Part shown: one piece after another, positions 45,104-55,965 of the stretch
How the letters are laid out: each line of letters begins with the position of its first letter
How positions within the stretch are numbered: the first letter of the stretch is position 1
DNA from: Roridomyces roridus
Taxonomy: Eukaryota > Basidiomycota > Agaricomycetes > Agaricales > Mycenaceae
Assembly (NCBI GenBank): GCA_029378245.1
Contig: JARKIF010000013.1
Location: 992,001-1,056,000 of the forward strand
Direction of reading: 5' to 3'
DNA: 64,000 nucleotides
Notes under the pieces: model-generated
What the model was told of the DNA's origin: nothing
Database searches by the model: none
What the model saw: only the letters and a program-made list of their open reading frames with translations
Position numbers and translations under genes: made by a program

Positions 45104-47275
45104 CTAGCGCCGTACACGCTTGACAAGCAGCGGCACATTATCCTCCGGCTCTAAAACGCATCCGTCGTCAGACAAAACTCGGTATGTATACGAACGAATA
45201 GACGCACTCAACGTAACTGCCATGGCAGGATGCGCTCTCTGTCCCTCATACGCCGGCGCAAACTCAAAGTTGGCGATGACCGCGCTGAGACACACACTCT
45301 CAGTAAGTAAAAAGTCGAAGGATACCAGACTTAGACTACTCACGCAAGCACAGCCCGCATCTCGTTCACCGCCATAGTCTTGCCGATACACGAATGTGGC
45401 CCGACGAGGAACGAAAAGTTGGAATACGTGGCGTCGTACGTGTCGGGCAGATTCAGCCATCGGGTGGGTCTGAACTCTTCTGCGTCTTCGCCCCAGAGGC
45501 GTTTTTGCGTGCTGATTGCGCGAATCTACATGCGGAGAAATTCGAATTGGATTCAGACAAGGAGATTCAATTGCAACTGCTGCTTACCGGGATATTCACC
45601 AACGTCCCTTTGGGTAGCAGGACGCCCTCGACGTAGTCATCCTTGGTCGTGACCCGCGATGTATGTGCAATGGGCGGGAAGAGGCGTGTAGATTCGTTCC
45701 TACATTGTGAAAGGTGCGTCAATACTACATACTTTGCAGATGAAAGAATTTAAATCCACTCACACAACGCAATCGAGGAACTCGAGACTTTTAAGCGCGC
45801 GATAGTCGGGGCGCGGACTGTCCTGGAAAACTGGGGTCACCTCCTCGCGCAACCGGCCCTGACTTTCTTGGTCGTTCGCCAGGAGCCATAATGCCTATAA
45901 CACGTCAATCAGTGGGCCGGCGAAGAGGATATACACGCACCCAAGATATGCCGGTCGCAGCCGTTTCGTGTCCAGCAGCCAAGAACGTCAACACCTGATC
46001 CACCATCGCCCTATCATCGATCATCGCCTCGTCGGCAGAATCAGCATCGAGCGCCGCGCGCACAAGTAAACTCATAATATCCTTCTTCGTGCTCGTATCA
46101 TCCGGCGCAGCCATCTTCTCGCGCAGCATCTGCCTCGAAATGTTGCGAATACGATGCGTCGAGTCGAGCAAGGTCTCCAATTTGCTGAACATGGATATGG
46201 GTAGGGGTATGCGACCCAGCCATTTTCGATGCCGGACGACCCAGTCGCTGGATAAGAGCCTGGCTGCGCCGGGGATGGACGTTAGACACGCTAGGAGGAT
46301 GATATCAGACCCAGATTGCAGGCCGAGGAGCTCCTCGAATGCGACGGCGAGTTCGTTGTCCGGGTGGTGCAGACAGTCGGGTTTGTATCCGAAAGCCGTG
46401 TCGCAGATGATATCGAGTGTGACTTTGCCCACTGGAAGGAAGGAGGTGAGCGATGAGAGGGGAAAGATTACGGCGGAATCTCACTCCATTCGTATATGGG
46501 CAGCACTTTGCCGGCTGGTGAGTCCTCTAAATGTTCATTCAAAAGCTCAACTAGCCTGAAAAACGCGTCAGAAAACGGGACGACCACGAGGAGAGTGTGA
46601 ATACCCCTCGATAGGCTCGTAATACATGTGCGTTTCTGTGAATCACAAGTTGAGAACGAAGTTGACTCTTGAAAGAAAATTTAAATACACGTACGGGCCA
46701 TGATACTTTGAACCGAAAAGGCGGGGTTCATAGCCTTCCTTAGCCGCTTGTGGTCTTCACCAATTGCAGTGAGGAGCCCATGACCCGCCATCAACCCAAG
46801 CACACCGCGCAAAAAGGGCGGCTGCGAATCACTTAGTGGACGAACAATGACTTGTCGAAGACCACACACCCGTGGATTCTCATGCCATCCCTTGACCAAT
46901 ATCTGGTGCAAAGCGTCCGGGGACAAGTAGATCATACGCTCAACCCCGAATAGCGTCATCGCGCGCACCGTAGTCCCATACTGCTTCGCCCATTCACGCT
47001 GTGGGATGCAAGGCTCACCCCGGAGCCAGGGGAGGAATTGTCCGAGCAGCGGATTGCCTAGAGGTGGGCCGGGGATGTTGCGTAGTGGGGAGAAGAAGCG
47101 TGGGTAGAGGACGAGGCGGTAGAAGGATATGTATAGTGCATAGCCTGAGGAAAGTCGGTGAGGATTTTTCTTTCAAGTGAAAGTGAGGCGCGGTCTATTC
47201 ACCAGTTACGAGGTATGAGATATGTCGGAGCTGAAGCTGTCCGTATATTGTGGCGAGGGCGAGGGCGGGCGACAT
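45104..47275 (-). CDS. Cytochrome P450 monooxygenase, copy 1
   Basis: Eleven exons in phase: 47275-47203, 47144-46870, 46821-46695, 46635-46605, 46555-46485, 46431-45941, 45894-45764, 45699-45588, 45525-45344, 45284-45208, 45150-45104; 538 aa. The N-terminus has a membrane anchor (residues ~14-35) and a Pro hinge (NIPGPPLGNP). The I-helix oxygen-binding motif is AGHETAATG. The ExxR motif is ESTR (NESTRLFPP), and the heme-binding loop is FSFLVGPHSCIGK with its axial Cys. It would be an ER-bound, CPR-dependent oxidase. The substrate is unknown; the overall pattern is of basidiomycete P450s in the CYP4-like clan. A paralogue at 55966-58073 has the same exon layout. Pro-His replaces the usual Gly-Arg in the heme loop, as in the paralogue's Ala-His. 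Confidence 0.9.
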
Positions 47276-47614
47276 CGTGGCGGAGGCACAAAAGAAAAAC
47301 GGGATAGCGTGGAGTGGTGGTAAAAGTTTAAACAAGTCCGACAAATCTCGGCATCGCATCACTTTGGCGGTTCAAGCGCAAGTCGCGGCTCGGATATGGC
47401 TCGGATTGCCATCTCATGGTGACCATCAGCAGTAGCCGGCAGATCCACAACGGCGCGCTCCAAGCCCGCTCACCACTCCGTCGGCCAACCAGCGGCCATC
47501 CCCAAGCCATATTACATGGCCATGGTTGTGCCTAGTATTCATATTCAACATACAGTTGTATACTTCTAATTCCCCTGCAGCGACGCCTCCTTCATCTTGA
47601 CCACCTCCCATATA

Positions 47615-48165
47615 CAGTAGAGTTGCTGATATGGAATATTGTCCGGAGCGGTCCGAAGGCTATTCCATATGACGGTTATTCCACATGGAATATATGGATT
47701 ATTTTTGAATTATTTAATTTCTATTTTGTAAATTCAAGACTATTCTCAAAATACGGAACATTGTTCAGTCCCGTGGCATTCCAGTGCTGAGACGGACTCA
47801 AGCACAGGCCGCATTTGCAATACAGGCCTACGGTCTTGCCATCAGCAGGATCAGGCCTGATCAGTATGTGATGGGGTCACGGAACTGAGATCAAACAAGC
47901 TATCAGCGAGAGACAATGGGCCGGGATTGCCAATGTTGATTGTTATCAGTGAACAATGCTGGATTTCGACCTCTGGATCACTCAAACACCCTCATTTTGC
48001 CATTTTCGGCCACCGCGATGTGGAATAATGGGACCGGCAGCCTATTCCATATTCCAGAACACGGTGAGTGGAATATTTGGCTGCTCCCGACCCGGGAGCA
48101 CCCCAAATCCTATTCCATACCACGGATATTCCACATGATAGTATTCCACAAGACCGACTCTACTG
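47615..48165. mobile_element. 551-bp pogo/Tc1-like MITE
   Basis: The ends are CAGTAGAGT and ACTCTACTG in inverse orientation, bounded by TA on both sides (47613-47614 and 48166-48167), as in Tc1/mariner-pogo insertions. Sub-terminal GGAATA/TATTCC words are repeated in inverse orientation through both flanks. There is no transposase frame. Confidence 0.7.
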
Positions 48166-48496
48166 TATCCTTATTCCTAACCCGCACACAATCCCCCTCA
48201 TCCGTCGCCTCCCATTGCGTGTTCATCATCGGAAAGTCTGCAAGGAGGGCGTGCAGCTGGGCACGCGGGGAGGTATCGAGTTCAAGCTCGAGTTCGTCCG
48301 AGTCATCGAACATCGAATTCGAAGCGGAGTCCACCGTTATCGTGGTTTCTGTTTGGTGATTGTCGGCCGCCGCCTCCAGTACTGGCGCCGTTTTCTTGCC
48401 AACACGCTTCTTGCGTGGGCTGGGCGTCGGCTTGTGTGCGAGTCCAATGATGCGCGTCTTTGCCTTGCGGGCCTGGCTGCGTGTTGTGGGTGGCAT
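48110..48496 (-). CDS. Small basic-acidic protein with MITE-derived C-terminus
   Basis: A single-exon frame of 128 aa starting MPPTTRSQARKAKTR. The N-terminus is basic (SPRKKRVGKK), like a nuclear localisation signal, followed by an acidic stretch (FDDSDELELELDTSP) and a HALLADFPMMNTQWEATDEG block. From about residue 110 the frame enters the pogo-like MITE (47615-48165), which supplies the last ~18 residues and the stop. The insertion therefore replaced the original C-terminus or converted the UTR into coding sequence. No family is recognised. Confidence 0.4.
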   Translation of the reverse strand: MPPTTRSQARKAKTRIIGLAHKPTPSPRKKRVGKKTAPVLEAAADNHQTETTITVDSASNSMFDDSDELELELDTSPRAQLHALLADFPMMNTQWEATDEGDCVRVRNKDTVESVLWNTIMWNIRGME

Positions 48497-48857
48497 TGGG
48501 TGGTGTTCGTTGAGATTTTAAAACCAAGTAGCTGGATGTATTTATACTCATTCACCGCAGAGTTTGAGGACGCGCTTTGACTTTTCCTCGTGAATGGAAT
48601 CCTCCGTACAATTGTACAACACTTGATTGAGACTAGCACAGCGTGATCGCGCTTTGAGCTGACAAAGAATGATCAAGTAACCAAATCGGGCTTCCTCCCG
48701 CTCACCGGCTTGCCACTGGCACAAGATGGTCCACACAAGATGAATGGCATGAGTTAATAATTTTCGACTACGTGAGGTTACAACGCGTATGGTAGACAGC
48801 GCGGAAACACAAATTATATGCATTAAAAAAAGAAACGACGTAATCCCGACACAAGGC

Positions 48858-50735
48858 TCAAACGGCCTTCTCGCCCTCCTCCATGGCCTCGACCTCGACC
48901 TTGCCCTCCCGCGCGGCCCAGGTCTTGGTGGGCTTCCAGTTGGCGGACGTGCGGGGAGTCGTCTCGGAGAGCATCTGGTCGACTTGCTCGAGCGAGAGAC
49001 CCTTGGTCTCCGACACGAGGAAGTAGGCGAAGAGCGTCGAGAAGATGGCCGTTGATCCCCAGATGAAGAACACCTTGGGACCGAGGTCGGCTTCGTCAGA
49101 AGACACGAGGTACGGGGTGATAACACCGACTGAAAAGCATGAGATTCGGGCGAGAAAACATGATAAAAAACGCACTGATGCAATTCCAGAACCAGTTGGA
49201 CGCCGTCGACATACCGACACCACGGGAACGGATGGGGAGAGGGAAGAGCTCGCCGACGACGACCCAGGCGGCGGGACCCCAACTCGAGGCAAACGCAGCG
49301 ATGTTGAGGCAGATGAAGGCAATCTCAGCCTTGACGGCGGAGGGGGCGCCACCGGGGGTCTGCGCGCCAGGGGTGGCGGTACCGATAATGGCGACAAGGA
49401 ACTGGAAGAGGACCATGCACGAGCCACCGACGATGAGGATGCGACGACGACCAAACTTCTCGACCATGTAGAACGAGGCGGGCGTGGAGAGCACGTTGAC
49501 GAGGGTGGTGATGAGCGAGATGAAGAAGGGGTTGGAGATCGTGCCGAGCGTCTGGAAGAAGGACGTGCCGAAGTAGAAGATGAAGTTGATACCCGTGAAC
49601 TGCTGGGCACACTGCAGACCTACAAAGACGTGAGAAAGGAAGAACGAGTGGGAGAAGAGAAGCATATACCAGTACCGACGATGGTACGACGGAGGTTGGA
49701 AGAACCATCGAAGAGCGAGCCGCGGAAGCACACAAGCCATGACTCGACGTAGCCGGTCTGGGGAATGTGCGCACGCTCGTACTCCAAGTTGGCCAAGATC
49801 TCAGCGAGTTCGTCCTGGACGTAGTCCGAGTCGGCGGGCTGGTCACGGACGCGAGCGAGGGCAGCGGTGGCGAGGTCGATCTTGCCCTTGTTGGCGTAGA
49901 AACGGGGAGACTCGGGCAGGAAGAGCAAGCCGATACCTGTAACGCACATGAGTAACAGCAGCACGGAGTTTGGAGAAAAACGTACCGAGAATGAGCGCCC
50001 ACAAGAACTGGACACCGATGGGGATACGGTACGAGCCGGTATCCAGACGATTCTGGGTCGCATAAACGACGCAGTTGGCGAGCAAGATACCGATGGTGAT
50101 GCAGAACTGGTACCCCGAGACGAGGGCACCACGGACCTTCTTGGGGGCGATCTCGGACATGTACAGGATGATGACGGCCGAGATGAAACCAACACCAACA
50201 CCGGCGACAAGACGACCGATGACGAAGGCGGCGAGGGCGTGCTTGGGGGCAATCTCGAGAATGCAACCGACGGAGAAGATGATGCAGCCAAAGATGATCG
50301 TGGGCCGACGACCGACGATGTCAGCGATGTCCCCAGCAATGAGGGCACCGAAGAACGTCCCGGCAGACAGGATGGAGGTCATCAGCGACTTCTCCCAGGC
50401 GGGGAGAGCAAAGTCGGCGGGCAGGTGAGCGGCGTCCGGGTTTTCAGGGAAGGGTTTGCCGGTGTACCTAGTCGAGTCAGGCTCGGCGATGTCGAGTAGA
50501 AGGAAAACAACTCACATGTTGATAAAGTAAGGCATCCCGAGGATACCCCCCATCCAACCAGTGTCATAGCCGAAGAAGATACCACCGAAGGCGGCGAAGA
50601 CTGAACGAAAATGTTATCCATGTACAGAGTCGGAATAGAGAGAGACGTACCACACAAAAAGTATGCCTTCATCGTCACCGGGGCTTCAATGCGACCAGTA
50701 TCGGCGGTTCCAAGCACAACAGCACCGCCAGGCAT
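48858..50735 (-). CDS. MFS sugar/H+ symporter, hexose transporter-like
   Basis: Six exons in phase: 50735-50651, 50600-50516, 50467-49986, 49936-49670, 49619-49176, 49129-48858; 544 aa. Sugar-porter signatures are in order: GGIFFGYDTGWMGGI in helix 1, DIVGRRPTI in loop 2-3, GRLVAGVGVGFIS in helix 4, PESPRFYANKGK after helix 6, QQFTGINFIFYFGTSFF in helix 7, EKFGRRRI, and VSETKGLSLEQ at the C-terminus. Twelve membrane segments fit. Such proteins take up hexoses or other monosaccharides across the plasma membrane with protons. The cytosolic C-terminus is Lys/Glu-rich. The exact sugar cannot be told from sequence. The gene is complete and undamaged. Confidence 0.9.
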
Positions 50736-52870
50736 CTTAGGGACAGAGTATGCGGGGGAGGTGGGGGAGCAAGGTGGAGTGACACGAAGATTGTATTGAC
50801 ATTCTGCATCCCTTTTAAATTACAACCCCACCCCCGCTCCCCTTCAAACATCAGATCGCGCCCGCGTGGTACCATCACCCTGATGTGTCCTGGCGGGGTC
50901 AGCTGAGCAGCGCCGGACCATGATCCGATCCACCTCCTGTCAGTGGACGCGCCCCTCGGTGCCCAAATGCACGCAGAGTTCGGGGTCTCTGAAGAGGCGG
51001 ACCACCACGAGAGAACGAGGGTCCTTTGCTGGAAGCTGGGGAAACAAGGGTGGTCGCACCCCAGTGGGGGAGCCTGGGGCAATTTGATTTCCGCATGGTA
51101 CCCCGCGCTAACCGATCGGCAAGTGCCAAGTGAGCAACGCCGCCATTGACCGGAATTCGACATGTTGCGGAGACGCATTGTATTCTTTCAGCGGTGCCTG
51201 ACCCCGTTGCCAGTAGTTACTGCGTACACAATGCATTCTGAACCACTGACCGTTCAAGTCTGATTTTTGCACCCTAACGAGCGGTCTCTACGGTGGTGCT
51301 AGAGGGAAGAAAAAATTAACCGCGGCGGTAAGCGTCTAGGAACAGGTCCCGGCTTCCGCTGCACCGGCTTTGCAAGTCCTTCAATTCTCTGAATTCAATT
51401 GATTCACATCAGATCGAAGCATGTTAAGAAAAAAACACACCAGTCGTTGACATGCGACCAAGTCGGACGGGTCCGCGCCCATGCAGACCCATGTGGTGCG
51501 GGCGTTTCTAAAATTTCAGTAGATTTACAACATACCCTGGATGCAAAGAAGAATCCCGCGTCGACCCCCAGAGCCGACAGGGGCAACCTGGGGAAGCTTG
51601 GCGCTGCAGATCTCTTGGCACGAGTTTCGGCCGAAAATGACCAACGGGCGCAAAACGGCGGCCAATACCCGACGCGTTTGACGCATTCGCTCAGGAGCTC
51701 GGGGGCCCGTGTGACCAAAACGGCGGACTTCACACTTGTGATCAACTTGTGATTAATGTAAATTGCAACACCACAACATGTGTGCAGCGTTAACGGTATC
51801 TTGAATAGAATTCTTTCGACAGAGAACATCAGTGTCTTGAACGTTTGAGCATGTGAATCTTCGATTCCGAAAGTACGGTTGTCATGGTGGGGTTGGGCTA
51901 GGTCATCGAAGCAATCCGACTCGCGCCCTTAAGCCTTCCAATGTGTGAAGAAGATTCAAATGCGAAGCAGCGAATTTACATAAATGACGCCGCACCTTCA
52001 TTTCCCGGTCCGCACATCTGACATCAAGATGAAGTTCTTAGGGGGTTTTAAAGTTTAGGCCTTTGGCTTTGAGAGCAGAAACGGCCAATCGCACGCACGT
52101 GAGCGCGTCTGGATATGCATCCATTTAAGCGCGTCTGGATATGCATCCGTCCGTCTGTTCCCGGATAAGATAACTTGACTTGACAAGGACTTGAAGTATC
52201 TTGTTCTCCGCGGCAAGATAGTGCTGAAAGACGGACTTGAACGGACTCGGAGTAGGACGGCAGCATACACATCTATTGTCGGAAAAGGTGACGCTCCAGA
52301 ACCCAACACCTAGAACGATTGATATTCAGTCAACAGGAACGAAGATCCACACCCTCACGGCCTGTCTAGGTGCCATGGCGCAACGTTGCAAGCATGCGGA
52401 TGGGCTGACAGCGATAAAAGACTTGCATCTCATTCTATCTCATCGTCTCCGTGAAATGGAATCTAAGATAAGAGGATGAGAGTGGATTCGAAAGAATGCC
52501 GCACGGTCCGGTGATATCGAGAGAAGGCCTGTGGGGCCGCGTGCGCGGAACTGCCGGCACGAGCTCTTGAAGATGTCTTTCTGTAATTGTCAGTACTCAT
52601 TCGCAGGCAAGGGTTCCCTCTTTTGATGTTTCAAGTCCTCGGGCTGAGAGTGGACCATCGGGGAACATTGTTACAGTGAGAATTAAGGGGAGCACCCAGC
52701 GTCCGTAAAAGAGACCGAGTGAGATACTGCAAGATATTTGTCGAAGATGAAAAAAGAGTACGTATCGACGTATTGCACCAACAAGGACGAGAGCCCTCTT
52801 GATACATCGCTGTGCACAACAGAGGAGGGGCCCTCGTCTACAAGTGGACAGGCAGTCTGAACCTCGAGAA
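50736..52870. other. No gene seen
   Basis: Two kilobases of spacer. The part next to 50735 should hold the transporter promoter. A GCGTCTGGATATGCATCC word is repeated in tandem at 52108-52151. No convincing frame, inverted repeat or RNA gene is visible. Confidence 0.4.
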
Positions 52871-52879
52871 TTTCCAATC

Positions 52880-54204
52880 TCCAACTTGATCTAGGGGCCG
52901 ACCAGGCGTATCCGGGGTTGATGGGGCAAGACAAGGTGCACTCATGGTCGTCAACGGACCCACGGTGATTTCACTCGAAACCAAGGAGCCGAGGAACGGC
53001 GACACACTCACGCCCTCGTTGAAATGGTGTATATCCGTAAAGAGGAGTGGAAGAGCTGCGAAAAGGCTGCGAACCAGAGGTGGAACAATGCGTCTGGAAG
53101 GTCGACGTCAAAGAATAAGGAGAGTAAACGCACAGGAAAACCAAGATACACATTAGCAAACGTCAACGCCAGCTCCACCGACAAGATGAGAGGCTGTATA
53201 CAATCTTCCTTGTGCTCTCCTCTGGCGCCGCATGTTCGCCCGCAGTACGGAGCTCGTCGTTGCCGGCGAGCTTGCGCAATCACTGTGCGGGCCGGAGCAG
53301 GATTAATATTGCAGGCTCATGCGTCTCGGATAGGAAGAGTGCGAGGACGATAAGAGCGATAGCGGAAATCCAGATAAGCTCCGAGATTGGCCATCGCCAG
53401 GATGCAGCCTGCGCTGCGAAGTCACCGATTACGGGCTGATTGATAATAGTTCAGATTGAGTCGAGGGTGAGGAAGAGAATAGTAAGACGCACCCCGAGAA
53501 TAGCTGTTGCACCCAGACACCAGATGCCGAGTACGTAGCGGAACTGACTGGCAGGGTGGATATCACCCATCGACAATCCCTGTTGGCACAACCCCGTGAG
53601 GAATCTCAAAGCCAGGACAGCTTCATTTTCCAGATTCATGTTCGTGGCCGTAGCGAGTTGTAATCTGACATACGGCGAAGAGGAAGAGGATGACGATGTA
53701 CACGGGATTGGGCAAGTTATTGCGGCGGTGTGAAGAGCATGGGCCAATTCCGTAGCCTGCCTTTCGTTAGATTAATTAACACAGAACGAGGGAGGGACTC
53801 ACCCAAGACGCATAATACGAGTCCCAGTGTATCGTGTACGAGCGAGACGCCTAATTACTGTATCAACCCTGAGATGCAGAACGTATAGATTGCCGAGCCG
53901 ATGTAGAAGGGCATGGGTAGGTACACTCATCGGCGCGTCGGATTGGAGTGGTGCGTTTAAAGAGCCAGTTCTCGGTCGGAGGAGCACAGGGAAGGAAAGG
54001 GGACATTCGAGGGCTGCTGGCTGTGACGGACTCTGAATCGGATGCGTCCTTAGTTGACTGGGTTTGTTCGAGAGACGGCGGGGATTCAAACGTGAGTATG
54101 GACGGGCAGAGATGGCGACCCGCGTCTTCAACGAAGAGCTTGAGATTGGGCTTGGGGCGTGTGACTGCCAACTCGGAGGGAAGTCGGAAGGAAGGCTTCG
54201 GCAA
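52880..54204 (-). pseudogene. MFS multidrug/polyamine transporter (DHA1 type), wrecked
   Basis: Matching blocks appear in the right order but in different frames: ENWLFKRTT (~53960), FYIGSAIYT and LGVSLVHDTLGLVLC (53905-53820), GYGIGPML (~53745), NPVYIVILFLFAVCQ (~53690), VLALRFLTGL and FRYVLGIWCLGA (53610-53500), QPVIGDFAAQAASWRWPISE (~53435-53380), ELALTFANVYL (~53180) and ALFHLWFAAF (~53075), then HFNEGVSVSPFLGSL. These are helices 1-8 of fungal DHA1 antiporters. Stops separate them (for example after IQ in helix 1 and after RPAQ), and several one-base shifts are needed. C-terminal helices are barely detectable. Not functional. Confidence 0.7.
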
Positions 54205-54779
54205 GAAATTCGACTCTCTGCAGTGGAGGCTCTGACGCCTTATGTGTGAGGCAGACTTGATGGAGAATGTGGCTAGCCCGGCAGGACACTACCAGCAGAC
54301 AGCGAGCAGATGGAAGCGGAAGACAAAAGGGCGAGACGGACAAGAGACGGATCAAACGCGTCTCGGTAGTCTTAGGTAAGCGATACGATCGATTTTTGCC
54401 GATTCGGGAATCGGCGCCTGCTTCTCACCACCATCGTGGCATCCAGTCCACAGCCGTTTCTCCATCCCGTTGAGATGAGCTCATCCTTCAACTGTCGCTT
54501 CTGGAGGACACGGGGAGTACGCAATCCTTTCGCTCAGAGGAGCTCAGTCCCCTGATGCCTCCATCGTACATATACACACAATTCGCGGCCATCATCCCTG
54601 CTGCGTGTCATCTTCTTCGCCGCCTACGCTTTATCCCGCCCGGGCCCACCACACCATGTTTCATCTACATTTCGCCGGCCCATCGGTCAATGCGTTCTTT
54701 GCGGCGCCTTCTTTTATCAACTTTGACCAAACCACTTTGGGCTCCGACTCCGGGTCTCCAAGCCTCTCGGGCGAAGGAG
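54205..54779. other. No gene seen
   Basis: Spacer between the MFS pseudogene and the P450 5' fragment, with no supported coding sequence. Confidence 0.4.
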
Positions 54780-54799
54780 CTCGCGGCTCCGCACCTGAC

Positions 54800-55105
54800 G
54801 ATGAGCACTTGGAGATATATGTCCGAGTCGCCGTGGGAGAAGGGACAACTCTAGTCTCTATTTCCGTAACCTCCAGCGAAGCCTGGTCCGGGTCTGATTG
54901 GCACCAGAAGTTCTCTCCAAATCCCTTGAGGGCACGCTACACCACCATGTCCCTCTCATCCTTGCCACAAGCTTCGCGCAACTTCGGCTCCGACATCTCT
55001 CATATCTCGCAGCAAGTGAAATCTGTGCTTCTGCCGGACAGAAAAGCCTCTTAATTTTCCTCAGGTTACGCGATAGACACCTCCTTACACTTGTACCGTC
55101 TGCAC
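54800..55105 (+). pseudogene. 5' fragment of a third P450 copy
   Basis: 54944-55015 matches exon 1 of the P450 at 55966 (ATGTCCCTCTCATCC..., CAAGCTTCGCGCA, TATCTCGCAGCA). 55062-55100 matches the start of exon 2 (CCTCAGGTTACGC). Upstream, 54800-54900 resembles the P450 promoter region (CTTGGAGATAT...). Nothing after exon 2's first codons is present, so this is a promoter-plus-exon duplicate or a deleted gene. Confidence 0.65.
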
Positions 55106-55965
55106 TCAATACATGATGTAGCCACATACCCGAAATTGTACGGGGCCCGAGACACCGAATAGCATGAAACTCAGAGTGGCGGGGCGTTCCTTTGTTCCAG
55201 TCGTGGCGCATGCCGCGGGTGGACCTACATAGGTGGGCAGAGATGGCGATTCCCGCCAGCTAGAGTTCGAGGCTTGCGGCCCGCTTGCCGCTTCAGTGCT
55301 TCAGGCAACGTCTATAGAAATTATGCTCGAGGGTGGCTGGACTCCGACTGAAAACTGTCGGAGTCACTAGAGGTATGGGTGGCGGAGTCCTGGTGTAGAC
55401 TTGACTCGGGGGAATTGCTGGGAACATAACGGGAGGGAGTGTGCTACGGCCCGGATCAACCGTTGCCGAATCGGCGCTTGACGTCCTTACGTCTTTCTCC
55501 TCCCACCGTCATCCCGCCCGACGGACGGACCCGTCGACTCTCAGTGTTTCAACTTTCGCCGCTTGGTTCTGTGCGCAGCTTCAAGTCAGTCGTCTGGATC
55601 GATTCAAGATTCGATTGGTGGACCAATGGTGGACTTCCGTGACCGACAAGCTTCAAGTTTGGAAATTCGAGCCTTCCGAGCCCCAGTGGGTTGGTGAGAG
55701 TTAAGAAAAAGATCACTGCATTCAAGGAATGGTGCTAACTAGGATGGCCTGGAATGACGGAGTCCGAACGGGATGTCGTGGGGCACGGGCGGAGTAGCGG
55801 GACCGAACAACGCGGCACACAGCGGCGAGTATACGTATAAACGGGATCCTCGGCATGGTTGAGCTTGACACGGAATCCTTGGAGATACTCAGCATACGTT
55901 GCCGTCGGAGGGAAGGGACAGCTTATGGTTGCTTCAAGTTCCAAATCCCTTGACCCTATGCCAGC
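55106..55965. other. No gene seen; P450-2 promoter region
   Basis: An open frame at 55441-55704 has no recognised family or splice partner. The last ~120 bp is the duplicated promoter-proximal block shared with 54800-54940. Confidence 0.4.
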
